Source of the DNA: an uncultured Opitutales bacterium | Lineage (GTDB): Bacteria > Verrucomicrobiota > Verrucomicrobiia > Opitutales > UBA953 | Assembly: GCA_934675585.1 (NCBI GenBank) | Contig: CAKUQY010000008.1 | Span: forward strand, 9,505 to 73,504 | DNA length: 64,000 nt | Direction of reading: 5' to 3' | Shown here: piece after piece, positions 16,569 to 23,306 of the stretch | Layout: every line of letters begins with the position of its first letter | How positions within the stretch are numbered: position 1 is the stretch's first letter | Made by a program: the position numbers and the translations under genes | The notes under the pieces: generated by a model | What the model was told of the DNA's origin: nothing | The model's database searches: none | What the model saw: only the letters and a program-made list of their open reading frames with translations

Positions 16569-16978
16569 TCAGTTGGTTATTGTTTTTTGTGCAGTTTTTA
16601 TTTCAAATGTAAGGAATGGGATAAGCCATAAAGCAGACCACCAAAATGTTCCTTTTGGTGAAAGCACAATTAAAATCATTGGGATTATCCCAAAAAGTGC
16701 GAGTTTGAATAGTGTTTTAATTAGCATAATTGAAATAGGAATTGCCATTATAATTATAAAATTAAAAATGCCGTTTAATGCGTTTGTTATTTTTATGTTT
16801 GCTTCGTTTGCCTTATGGAGTTGTGAAACGAACCAACTTATAATAAAAAAAACAATACCTAACACGCAAAATTTTGCAATACCGAGCGCGAGTGCTGCTG
16901 GTCGCGCCTCTGAAAAAAATAGATGAAAAGTTCTACAAAAAACGTTGAGTAGAAGATTAAAAACAATGGTGCTTTCAT
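16569..16978 (-). pseudogene. Membrane protein gene, frameshifted at a T7 tract
   Basis: An ATG at 16978 opens MKAPLFLIFYSTFFVELFIYF, which ends early in its own frame. The sequence continues in another frame after a run of seven T (minus strand, about 16914-16920) as SEARPAALALGIAKF and then a hydrophobic protein to 16569 (with GIVFFIISWFVSQ and ALWLIPFLTFEI). Joined, the product would be about 135 residues with several membrane segments. The slip at a homopolymer could be decay, phase variation or a sequencing error. A GTG at 16865 would give a 98-residue product on its own. It forms an AT-rich pair with 16062-16517. Confidence 0.5.
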
Positions 16979-17002
16979 AATGATTATTGAGTTATTTAAT
17001 GA

Positions 17003-17428
17003 TTATTTGGGTAAAATTTTTTGAGAATTATCGATACTCACGACACAATCTGAGCCGGAAATAACACTGCCACTACCTTGAACATTGCCGGAAATCTTAA
17101 TTTTCGCGGCTTTGGCGGCGCGCGAACGTTTAGCCGCCAACGCTTCACACATTTTTTCAACCTGTTTTTTGAGCTGATTACGAGCGTTTATTCGTTCCTC
17201 CTGATTGCTACTATTAAGTTTAGCAGTCCACTTATCTCCCCCCTGTTTCATTTCATCTTTAAACGAAACGGGTAAAAATCCGTTTTCGATCAATAATTTT
17301 ATTATTAGTGATCGAAATGTTTTTGAACTGGTTGTGTTCGCCTTTTTTAGGTATGCAGAAAAAGCATCTGAAAGCACTTTTTCAAACTTTACGGAATAGG
17401 TTTTTGTCTTGTTTTCGATGTTTTTCAT
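17003..17428 (-). CDS. RHH-like regulator with conserved C-terminal tail, paralogue 1
   Basis: A 141-residue protein. The N-terminus (about 9-50, YSVKFEKVLSDAFSAYLKK then SSKTFRSLIIKLLIENG) has the strand-helix-helix pattern of ribbon-helix-helix DNA-binding proteins. The middle shares GGDKWTAKLNS and an ER-NA-QL-KQ pattern with its neighbour. The tail AAKAAKIKISGNVQGSGSVI, then SGSDCVV and DNSQK, is almost identical in both. The tail looks like short beta turns and has no family I can name. Divergent placement from the early genes suggests a repressor. The DNA-binding assignment is inferred. Confidence 0.55.
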   Translation of the reverse strand: MKNIENKTKTYSVKFEKVLSDAFSAYLKKANTTSSKTFRSLIIKLLIENGFLPVSFKDEMKQGGDKWTAKLNSSNQEERINARNQLKKQVEKMCEALAAKRSRAAKAAKIKISGNVQGSGSVISGSDCVVSIDNSQKILPK

Positions 17429-17465
17429 GTGCCTATGTTATTAGTGTTTATGGGCTTTTTCAATA

Positions 17466-17484
17466 TTTTTTCATAATTTTTCAT
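17466..17484. promoter_or_regulatory. TTTTTTCATAA-type operator candidate, site 1
   Basis: TTTTTTCATAATTTTTCAT lies between the two RHH-like genes, upstream of paralogue 1. Closely similar sequences occur upstream of paralogue 2 (17936-17957) and of the integrase (60057-60085). Confidence 0.4.
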
Positions 17485-17496
17485 AGTTTTTAATAA

Positions 17497-17898
17497 TTAT
17501 TTGGGTAATTTTTTTTGAGAGTTATCAACATTTACAACACAGTCCGAGCCGGAAATAACACTGCCACGACCTTGAACATTGCCTGAAATCTTAATTTTCG
17601 CGGCTTTGGCGGTTTTTGCCGCACGCGCTCGTGCGGCTTGTTTGTCCAGCTGTTTTTTTGCGTTGGCGCGTTCGGTTGGGTTATCGCTATTGAGTTTTGC
17701 AGACCATTGATCGCCGCCCGGGGACATAGATGTTGCGACAGCCGCGTCTTCGGGAGTGATTGCACCGGACAACAATAAATAATTCACAACAATTTCTCTT
17801 AAAAACTCGGAAGTGTTTTTACCTTTTAGTTTTGCGGTTCTATCAAGTGATTTTTTCGTTGTTTCAGGCATGGAAATTATGAATCGAACAGTTTTCAT
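17497..17898 (-). CDS. RHH-like regulator with conserved C-terminal tail, paralogue 2
   Basis: A 133-residue paralogue of the downstream gene. Its N-terminus (VRFIISMPETTKKSLDRTAK, then NTSEFLREIVVNYLLL) is a clear ribbon-helix-helix pattern: a strand followed by two helices with an (S/T)SEF-type turn. It then has GGDQWSAKLNSDNPTERANA and the shared tail ending KIKISGNVQGRGSVISGSD with DNSQKKLPK. The two N-termini have diverged much more than the tails, so they may bind different operators but share a tail partner. It is transcribed away from 18017, making this the probable lysogeny control region. Confidence 0.6.
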   Translation of the reverse strand: MKTVRFIISMPETTKKSLDRTAKLKGKNTSEFLREIVVNYLLLSGAITPEDAAVATSMSPGGDQWSAKLNSDNPTERANAKKQLDKQAARARAAKTAKAAKIKISGNVQGRGSVISGSDCVVNVDNSQKKLPK

Positions 17899-17935
17899 CT
17901 GCTCAAAATAGCAGTATTTTCAAGGTTTATCAATG

Positions 17936-17957
17936 TTTTTTCACGTTTTTTCATAAA
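17936..17957. promoter_or_regulatory. TTTTTTCATAA-type operator candidate, site 2
   Basis: TTTTTTCACG then TTTTTTCATAAA, two direct copies, in the divergent spacer between paralogue 2 and the early gene at 18017. Confidence 0.4.
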
Positions 17958-17979
17958 TCTGCTTGACATTATATGCGTA

Positions 17980-18008
17980 TTGACTTTAAATAATAATCAT
18001 TATATATC
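17980..18008 (+). promoter_or_regulatory. Early promoter (TTGACT, 17-nt spacer, TATATC)
   Basis: The -35 TTGACT at 17980-17985 and the -10 TATATC at 18003-18008 are 17 nt apart. The ATG of the first early gene is at 18017, so the transcript would be leaderless. A second -35 (TTGACA, 17963-17968) with a weaker TTAAAT -10 overlaps and would give a short leader. Confidence 0.55.
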
Positions 18009-18016
18009 ACACGACT

Positions 18017-18265
18017 ATGAAATTAATTTTTACATTGAATGAAATGAACATTGCGCTTGGCGCGGCGGGGTCGTCGACGCTGTTTAACAGTGCGATTACG
18101 CACTTGTGTTCGCTAGGCGTGCAACCCGTTAAGCGGAAGATTACGGGCGGGAAGCGGCACACTTACAGTTTTAGTGTCGCGGAAGCGGCGAAAGCGTTGG
18201 GGACGACGGTTGAGGCGTTGAACGAATCGCTGGAAGAGAATAAACGGAAGCGGAAGACGAACTAA
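18017..18265 (+). CDS. Small putative DNA-binding early protein
   Basis: An 82-residue basic protein, first gene of the rightward early region and divergent from the RHH-like pair. It has helix-turn-helix-like features: LNEMNIALGAAGSSTLFNSA and VAEAAKALGTTVEALNES, with a basic KRKITGGKRHTYSF wing between them and a KRKRKTN end. This could be an excisionase/Cro-type regulator. No specific family is recognised. 18266-18487 after it has no gene and holds repeat modules, including CTAACTCTCAACTCTCAAC and (AAGACTAAT)n-like units. Confidence 0.5.
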   Translation: MKLIFTLNEMNIALGAAGSSTLFNSAITHLCSLGVQPVKRKITGGKRHTYSFSVAEAAKALGTTVEALNESLEENKRKRKTN

Positions 18266-18465
18266 AATGTGAAGTTTATCCACAGATTTAAGGATTTTCA
18301 GGATTGATTAAACCGCAAAGGGAGTGAAGGGAACGAAGATTAAGACGAACTACGAATTATCGCGAATTAAAACGAATGGAAATTTAACTAAGACTAATAA
18401 GACTAATAAGACGAAGACTAACTCTCAACTCTCAACTCTCAACTATAAACTATAAACTTTTTTTT

Positions 18466-18490
18466 AACAATTAACCCATAAAAAACTATG
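18466..18490 (+). repeat. Duplicated leader upstream of early genes, copy 1
   Basis: TTAACAATTAACC followed by CATAAAAAACTATG abuts the start codon at 18488. An almost identical stretch precedes the ATG at 18757 (about 18733-18759), and a looser one precedes 19483. It may carry an initiation signal or regulator site. Confidence 0.5.
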
Positions 18491-18694
18491 ATTAAACGTA
18501 ATAATAAAACCCCTAATAACAATAAGATTAACCCTGCTTTGCCTGAGGTGAAGCCGACTCGCTATTACGAGATTAAGCCGGAATTGCGTGAGCGTGCGAT
18601 TGCCCGCAAGGCGAAGTGCATTTTTGATGATTTGAAAGCGTTTTGCGCGATGTCGAATTTTCAGACTGGCGAAGTGATTGATGTGCTTGTTTAG
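18488..18694 (+). CDS. Small early protein, unknown function
   Basis: A 68-residue protein with an Asn- and Lys-rich start (NNKTPNNNKINPALPEVKP), then a predicted helical part (KPELRERAIARKAKCIFDDL) and two cysteines. It has no family I recognise. It follows the duplicated TTAACAATTAACC leader. Confidence 0.45.
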   Translation: MIKRNNKTPNNNKINPALPEVKPTRYYEIKPELRERAIARKAKCIFDDLKAFCAMSNFQTGEVIDVLV

Positions 18695-18732
18695 CTGCAA
18701 TGTTCGCGTGAAGGGCGCTATGAAAATATTTT

Positions 18733-18759
18733 TTAACAATTAACCTATAAAAAACTATG
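18733..18759 (+). repeat. Duplicated leader upstream of early genes, copy 2
   Basis: The second copy of the TTAACAATTAACC / ATAAAAAACTATG block, ending on the start codon at 18757. Confidence 0.5.
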
Positions 18760-19323
18760 CAAAAAGTAATTATCCAAAATGAAGCCGTGAATGCGGTAAT
18801 TGACAAAGACGTTCAGGCGTGCGTTCAGCAGATTTTCGCTAAAGTTGTAGGGCTGAACAATTTTGACAAAATTGCTGACGACATTGCGAAGTCTGCGATT
18901 GTGGCACTGACTGAAAAGTCGTTTATGACGACGGATCTTGAATTGACAGACAAGCAAAAAGAAGCGTTGTCGGAAGGGATGAGCGACCTTGTGAAAAAGA
19001 GCGTGCAAACTTATGTTGCGGGCATCAAAAAGGATGAGCGGACGAAGACGACGATTTCGATTGTTGAGGAGTGTTGCCGCCGAATTATTTCGCGCGTGCT
19101 ATTTGACATTGGGCAAGAAATCAATCGCGGTTGCATTATCAATTCGCAGGCGGTTAAGGCGGACGCGAAGAATGAGAATTTCAACACGATTGAGTTGCGC
19201 CATGCGAAAGACAGCGGCGATATTACTGTTCCGACGAAGGGAATTTTCGTTGCTTCGAACTGTGTCGATTTGATTGTTAACAGTATAAAAATCGAAACGC
19301 CAAAAGCAGGAGACGAGGAATAA
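18757..19323 (+). CDS. Early phage protein, unknown function
   Basis: A 188-residue mostly helical protein (VNAVIDKDVQACVQQIFAKV, DIAKSAIVALTEKSF, SIVEECCRRIISRVLFDIGQ) ending in an acidic PKAGDEE. Cysteine pairs (ECC) and regular amphipathic helices suggest a soluble oligomer. No motif identifies it. Its stop overlaps the start of the tiny membrane-protein gene at 19323 (TAATG). Confidence 0.5.
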   Translation: MQKVIIQNEAVNAVIDKDVQACVQQIFAKVVGLNNFDKIADDIAKSAIVALTEKSFMTTDLELTDKQKEALSEGMSDLVKKSVQTYVAGIKKDERTKTTISIVEECCRRIISRVLFDIGQEINRGCIINSQAVKADAKNENFNTIELRHAKDSGDITVPTKGIFVASNCVDLIVNSIKIETPKAGDEE

Positions 19324-19457
19324 TGAAGTGCATTTGGGATTATGTTGCGGACATTGCGGGCTGGTGTTCTATCTTGCTTGTGATTGTGATTATCGCGCTG
19401 TTTTGGGGCGTTGCGCTCTATTCGGCAATGTGCGTATTGTTTGGCGCGGAATTTTAA
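19323..19457 (+). CDS. 44-residue single-pass membrane protein
   Basis: It starts on the TAATG overlap with the preceding gene. After a short soluble start (MKCIWDYVADIAGW) it has one long hydrophobic segment (SILLVIVIIALFWGVALY) and ends GAEF. It resembles, in size and layout, two further tiny membrane proteins at 20375 and 20536. The overlap and clean TM pattern support a real gene. Function unknown. Confidence 0.55.
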   Translation: MKCIWDYVADIAGWCSILLVIVIIALFWGVALYSAMCVLFGAEF

Positions 19458-19482
19458 ACATTAACAATTAACTAATATAATT

Positions 19483-19974
19483 ATGGACAGAGAAACTGTA
19501 AAGAAAGTGGTAGATATCATTGAGAAAGGCATTTGCGAAAAGAAATTTGGCATTGCCAAGCATTGGGAGGTGATTAAAGCGTTTGCCAAGGGTGCGAACA
19601 TTCAGGTCGAGACGCTTGGCGGCTGGGTTGATGAGAAAGAGCCCCATTTTTACGAGGATTGCCATTACCGCGTGAAGCCCGAGACACCGCGTTGGCGCGC
19701 TTATTATGGAGAATCTTATTGGAGCGTTAAGTTATTATCGTCGTTCCCGTGCAACGTTTATGAAGATAAAGACTATCAACTTCGGATTAACGACCTGCGC
19801 TACGAAGTGGGAAATTATTTCAAAAGTAAAGAAGAAGCGCAATTAGTTGCGGATTGTATTAACAAAATTTTTGAATTTATTCGCGAGGGCGTTCCCGTGA
19901 GTGAAATTGAAGTTAAGGTTGATAAGACCGATGGGGCGAATAAGGCGAATGTTAAAGAAGATGAAAAAAATTAA
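19483..19974 (+). CDS. Early phage protein, unknown function
   Basis: A 163-residue protein with a helical N-terminus (VDIIEKGICEKKFGIAKHWE) and an aromatic middle (WVDEKEPHFYEDCHYRVKPE, WRAYYGESYWSVKL). A YFKSKEEAQLVADCINKIFE segment resembles the small helical domain seen in many phage early proteins near sequence edges. The C-terminus is lysine- and asparagine-rich and probably flexible. No named family. Confidence 0.5.
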   Translation: MDRETVKKVVDIIEKGICEKKFGIAKHWEVIKAFAKGANIQVETLGGWVDEKEPHFYEDCHYRVKPETPRWRAYYGESYWSVKLLSSFPCNVYEDKDYQLRINDLRYEVGNYFKSKEEAQLVADCINKIFEFIREGVPVSEIEVKVDKTDGANKANVKEDEKN

Positions 19975-20070
19975 CATTTGCGGGAACGAAAGTTAAAGAA
20001 AACGAAAATTTTTAACATTAACTATTGAATACTATAAAAAAAACTAACTATTAACCAAAAGGAAAAAATT

Positions 20071-20373
20071 ATGAGTATGAATATATGCAAAGAGGGGGCA
20101 CCAACCAAGGCAGAACTTGAAATTATCGAAGCGTGGAGAAGCTGCAATAATGCACACCACAAGTTTTTGGGACTTGTTGAAAGAGTCAAAAAAATTGTGG
20201 AGTGCACGGATATTGACCAAGACAAGCATGCGCAACTCAATTTGATTGATTCTGCTGGCATTTTGTTTGGTGAAGCGGGCGATGAGTTAAAAGCATATAT
20301 GAATAGCCAAATTAAATACTACGAACTGAAAGAAAAAGCAGAAAATGCAAAAAAAGAGAAAGGAGAAGAATAA
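20071..20373 (+). CDS. Small helical early protein
   Basis: A 100-residue, almost wholly helical protein with a charged coiled C-terminus (YYELKEKAENAKKEKGEE). Purine-rich AAAAGGAAAAAATT before the ATG can serve as a ribosome site. It sits 1 nt before the gene at 20375, which follows an AGGAGAAG ribosome-binding sequence encoded in its last codons. Function unknown. Confidence 0.5.
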   Translation: MSMNICKEGAPTKAELEIIEAWRSCNNAHHKFLGLVERVKKIVECTDIDQDKHAQLNLIDSAGILFGEAGDELKAYMNSQIKYYELKEKAENAKKEKGEE

Positions 20374-20374
20374 A

Positions 20375-20491
20375 ATGTTTGAAACTTGGACAGAAATTGT
20401 TTTAGCGATTTTGACTACGTTTGTAATTTGGTGTTTAAAAATTGCAATCATTGCGTTGATTGTGTTTGGCATTTATAAACTTTGCTTTTAA
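20375..20491 (+). CDS. 38-residue single-pass membrane protein (tandem family, member 1)
   Basis: A short N-terminus (MFETWTEIVLAIL) and one membrane helix ending KIAIIALIVFGIYKLCF. The ending matches that of the next gene (KIAAVGLIIFGLYKLLF), so the two are tandem paralogues. An AGGAG ribosome-binding site lies about 10 nt upstream. The location in an early operon argues against a plain late holin. Confidence 0.6.
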   Translation: MFETWTEIVLAILTTFVIWCLKIAIIALIVFGIYKLCF

Positions 20492-20535
20492 CTACGAACT
20501 GACGCGAATTTAAACGAATTTTAATTGGAGAAATT

Positions 20536-20661
20536 ATGGACAACGAAACAGAATGCAAATTGCTGATTGTGGGCTATATTCTCGCCGTTTTGCTTTGGTG
20601 GGGGGTAAAGATTGCGGCGGTCGGGTTGATTATTTTTGGGCTTTACAAACTTTTGTTTTAA
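20536..20661 (+). CDS. 41-residue single-pass membrane protein (tandem family, member 2)
   Basis: MDNETECKLLIVGYILAVLL then WWGVKIAAVGLIIFGLYKLLF. It is a paralogue of the gene just upstream, with the same length, same single helix and same FG-YKL-F ending. It has a GGAG ribosome site 8 nt upstream. Function unknown. Such tiny phage membrane proteins often target host membrane complexes. Confidence 0.6.
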   Translation: MDNETECKLLIVGYILAVLLWWGVKIAAVGLIIFGLYKLLF

Positions 20662-20681
20662 CAAATGAAAGAAAAAAAACT

Positions 20682-20966
20682 ATGGAAACGAAAAAAGATG
20701 TGATTAACCGAGTTAAGGGGCGACTAAACTTTGTAGAGATTAAAAAGCAATACGAAATTGCGCGAGACAACAAGATTTGGTCTTACTGGACAGATGTTGA
20801 GCGAGCGAAATATAGGTGGGCAATTCTCGAACTCGAAAAACTGACGGGCTTTTGCGCTCGCAAGGGGCTAATAGAGTTTATGGTGTATGATAGCAACAAG
20901 TTTTATCTGTTTAAGAAAAAACTTATCGAAAATTATATTCGCATAAACAAACTTTGGTTTAGATAA
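20682..20966 (+). CDS. Small early protein, unknown function
   Basis: A 94-residue basic helical protein (VKGRLNFVEIKKQYEIARDN, SYWTDVERAKYRWAILELEK). The ATG at 20682 follows the preceding gene by 20 nt and excludes a longer frame that would overlap it. No family recognised. Confidence 0.5.
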   Translation: METKKDVINRVKGRLNFVEIKKQYEIARDNKIWSYWTDVERAKYRWAILELEKLTGFCARKGLIEFMVYDSNKFYLFKKKLIENYIRINKLWFR

Positions 20967-20991
20967 AAAAAACAAAATAGAAAGTAAAACT

Positions 20992-21261
20992 ATGGACAAT
21001 TACTACGAATCAATTAAACTTGAATTGCTTGAAAAAGCGTTGGACAATGTAGAAATGGCGCGACGACTTTGCAAAGATGGAGTGATTTTCAAATTGGTCT
21101 TATCAGGTATTAAAAAAGAATTGGAAATTGCGATTGCCGGCTTAAAAGAATCGATTGGATACCCAAAACCACCTGTTCTGGGAAACCGAACAACTGAAAA
21201 CCAAGTTGCTGGTGGCGATGAGGTTTTGGGGTGGGTTCCCATTAAAAAAGAGGGCGAATAG
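20992..21261 (+). CDS. Small early protein, unknown function
   Basis: An 89-residue protein. The first 60 residues are two amphipathic helices, and the rest is a Pro/Gly-rich tail (YPKPPVLGNRTTENQVAGGD, GWVPIKKEGE). The next gene starts 2 nt after its stop. Confidence 0.5.
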   Translation: MDNYYESIKLELLEKALDNVEMARRLCKDGVIFKLVLSGIKKELEIAIAGLKESIGYPKPPVLGNRTTENQVAGGDEVLGWVPIKKEGE

Positions 21262-21263
21262 TT

Positions 21264-21509
21264 ATGGACTTGGAAAAGATGAATGAGCTTTTAGTGTCTC
21301 TTGAAGATGAACGGCGGTTTGTTTTTGAGAAAATCGAAGCGGTGGAAAAGTTTCGCGAAAGTGAAGATTATGAAAAAATTTCGCTCAATCATTTGGACGC
21401 TGTTTTGTCGCAAAATAAAGCAATGCAAAATTATATGACGGCATTAACTTGCCGAATTGAAGATTTGCGTTTTCGCATTAAAGAGAAAGAAGAATTTCTT
21501 GAAAATTAA
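21264..21509 (+). CDS. Small coiled-coil early protein
   Basis: An 81-residue protein of nearly continuous charged helix (MNELLVSLEDERRFVFEKIE, CRIEDLRFRIKEKEEFLEN), with leucine spacing consistent with a coiled coil. It starts 2 nt after the preceding stop, so it is coupled to it. Confidence 0.5.
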   Translation: MDLEKMNELLVSLEDERRFVFEKIEAVEKFRESEDYEKISLNHLDAVLSQNKAMQNYMTALTCRIEDLRFRIKEKEEFLEN

Positions 21510-21521
21510 AGAATGCAAAGC

Positions 21522-21595
21522 CGTTTGTGGTCAGTTTTCTCACAAACGAAAAAGGGGCATAGCCCGCCCCTGACCGATTGAAAAGGCGGCAGGGG
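21522..21595 (+). ncRNA. Structured leader with mutually exclusive hairpins
   Basis: Between 21509 and the SSB-like gene lie three possible stems. CGTTTGTG (21522-21529) pairs with CACAAACG (21541-21548). AGGGGC (21553-21558) pairs with GCCCCT (21566-21571). CCCCTG (21567-21572) pairs with CAGGGG (21590-21595). The last two share bases and cannot coexist, which is the layout of a conformational switch or attenuator. It is unlike the spacers around it. Confidence 0.4.
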
Positions 21596-21635
21596 AACTG
21601 AATTTTTCACAATAACAATAAAATAAATAAAAGCT

Positions 21636-22130
21636 ATGATTATTAAAGCAAGTAAAGAGGGGGCGTTTGAATTGGCGCCCGAAGGACAATATGATGTGGT
21701 TTGCGTCGATGTGACGGAGCCCAAAACTTACAAGACGCAGTATGGCGACAAGGAGAAGTTTTTCTTTGTGTTTGAGTTGTCGGCTGACGCGGGGTTGCGC
21801 AAAGACGGTGGTCGTTTTGCGGTTTGGTCGCGTCCTTTTGTGCCGTCGTTGTATGACCGTGCGAGTTTGCGCAAGTTTTTGAAGCAATGGCGTGGGTTTG
21901 ATTTGACGGCGGTGGAAATGAGTGCGGGTTTTGACGTTGAAAGCATGCTTGGCGTGAGTGCGAGTGTGATTATTCGTCATGAAAAATTTGTTGGCAAAGA
22001 TGGTCAAGAAAAGACATTTGCGAATATTGATTATATTTGCAAGTCGAAGGTGCAAGTTGAGCCGAGTGGCGAATTTGTGCGCATGAAAGACCGTCCAAGC
22101 AAAGATGAAGGAGGGAACGAGCCGTTCTAA
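21636..22130 (+). CDS. Putative phage single-stranded-DNA-binding protein
   Basis: A 164-residue beta-rich protein (FELAPEGQYDVVCVDVTEPK, KEKFFFVFELSA, SASVIIRHEKF, FANIDYICKSKVQVE) of the type often annotated as a phage SSB-like or DUF669-like protein. The extreme end, KDEGGNEPF, resembles the acidic tip with PF that SSB proteins use to recruit partners. It begins the replication module, 6 nt before the next gene. The OB-fold is inferred. Confidence 0.5.
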   Translation: MIIKASKEGAFELAPEGQYDVVCVDVTEPKTYKTQYGDKEKFFFVFELSADAGLRKDGGRFAVWSRPFVPSLYDRASLRKFLKQWRGFDLTAVEMSAGFDVESMLGVSASVIIRHEKFVGKDGQEKTFANIDYICKSKVQVEPSGEFVRMKDRPSKDEGGNEPF

Positions 22131-22136
22131 AAAATT

Positions 22137-22856
22137 ATGGAAACATTGATTAACTTATCGAATTATGCTGCGCCGACTTGCATTAGTGAGGAGGCGGCGG
22201 CTGCAAAGCGCAAGGCGTTTGCGGACGCTTGTGGAATTTTGGCTGTTGCGAACGCTGAGGATTTTGCGCGTGCGCAGGAGGTGCTTGTTCGTTTGAAGTC
22301 TTTGATTAAAAGCATTGATGACGCTCACCGTGAGGCGAAAGAGCCGTTGTTGCGTGCGGGTCGCATGTTGGACGAGTTGAAGCGCAATTATCGTGATGAT
22401 TTGGTTGAAGCGGAAAAGCGTTTGTCTTCGATGGCGGGCGATTTTCAACGTCAAGAGCAAATTAAGCTTGAAGCGGCGAAGCGTGCGATTGCGGAGCAAC
22501 AAGCTGAGATTGCTCGGCAAGGGGCTGTTTTGGCGGCTGATGCTGGTAGTGAGGAGGAGAAGGCATCGATTGCGGATGCGACGGCGGGAACGATGGTTGC
22601 GGCTCGTGCGGCAGGTATGGCGGCAGTTGGGAGTCTTAACACGGCGGGAACGCGTTTGTTGAAAAGCATTGATGTTGATGTTGTTGACATTAAGGCACTT
22701 TACAAGGCGCGTCCTGAATGTGTGAAATTGTCTCCGAACATGAGCGTGATTAAGGCACTTGTTAAGGCGGGCGAAGTGTTGCCTGGTGTTGTGGCTGTTG
22801 AAACGGTAAAAACGAGTGTGCGTGCGGCGCCTGTCGTTTTTGGTGGAGGCAATTAA
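22137..22856 (+). CDS. Phage coiled-coil protein of the replication/recombination module
   Basis: 239 residues. An N-terminal helical region and a long coiled coil (about 60-150, REAKEPLLRAGRMLDELKRN and EKRLSSMAGDFQRQEQIKLE) are followed by an alanine-rich stretch. A small C-terminal domain (IDVDVVDIKALYKARPECVK, SVIKALVKAGEVLPGVV) has the D-x-LP/n-x-x-I-x-x-x-x-K-G-x-x-x-PGV pattern seen in phage proteins next to RecT/Bet-type annealases. Its role is probably as a recombination or SSB partner. No annealase is recognised here. Confidence 0.5.
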   Translation: METLINLSNYAAPTCISEEAAAAKRKAFADACGILAVANAEDFARAQEVLVRLKSLIKSIDDAHREAKEPLLRAGRMLDELKRNYRDDLVEAEKRLSSMAGDFQRQEQIKLEAAKRAIAEQQAEIARQGAVLAADAGSEEEKASIADATAGTMVAARAAGMAAVGSLNTAGTRLLKSIDVDVVDIKALYKARPECVKLSPNMSVIKALVKAGEVLPGVVAVETVKTSVRAAPVVFGGGN

Positions 22857-23306
22857 ATGGCTAACATTAAGCAATTGTTAGAGCAACAAGTTTGTGCGGC
22901 GCGTGAGCGTCGTGCAAGCGTTGTTGCGGCGATTAAAGGCGTTCCCGTGGTGGATGTGATTTCTGCGGGTGCGGCGACGCGTGCAGAAAATAAAAAAGAG
23001 AGTGTGATTGCGCCGACTGTGCGTGATTTGGGTGGTAAGGAGTGTGGGGTTTTGATGAGCAATTTTGACGCTGCGGAACGTGGTTTGTGTTATGCCGATG
23101 GTTCAAAGTGCAATGCGGGAACGCTGAAAGAGGCGTTTGACGCGGTTAATTTTTTGACGAGTTCTTTTGTGAGTAGTTATCAAAACAATCAAAATTTAGC
23201 GAAGGCGGAACGCATTTTGAGTTTGATGTTGGGGCTTGTTCAAAATCGTAAAGACTTTTTAATTAAGGAGCAAAAAAATGGCGGTTTTTTCAATTTTCAA
23301 AAATAG
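22857..23306 (+). CDS. Replication-module protein, unknown function
   Basis: A 149-residue, mainly helical protein that starts directly on the preceding stop. Its end overlaps the primase-helicase gene by 29 nt in another frame. It has single cysteines (QVCAARERR, GKECGVL, GSKCNAG) but no metal-binding arrangement. No family recognised. Confidence 0.5.
   Translation: MANIKQLLEQQVCAARERRASVVAAIKGVPVVDVISAGAATRAENKKESVIAPTVRDLGGKECGVLMSNFDAAERGLCYADGSKCNAGTLKEAFDAVNFLTSSFVSSYQNNQNLAKAERILSLMLGLVQNRKDFLIKEQKNGGFFNFQK

Noticed and set aside
22155-22874. 239-codon open frame on the minus strand across the replication gene
   Set aside because: Extremely Arg/Asn/His-rich composition, and it mirrors a well-formed coiled-coil protein on the plus strand.
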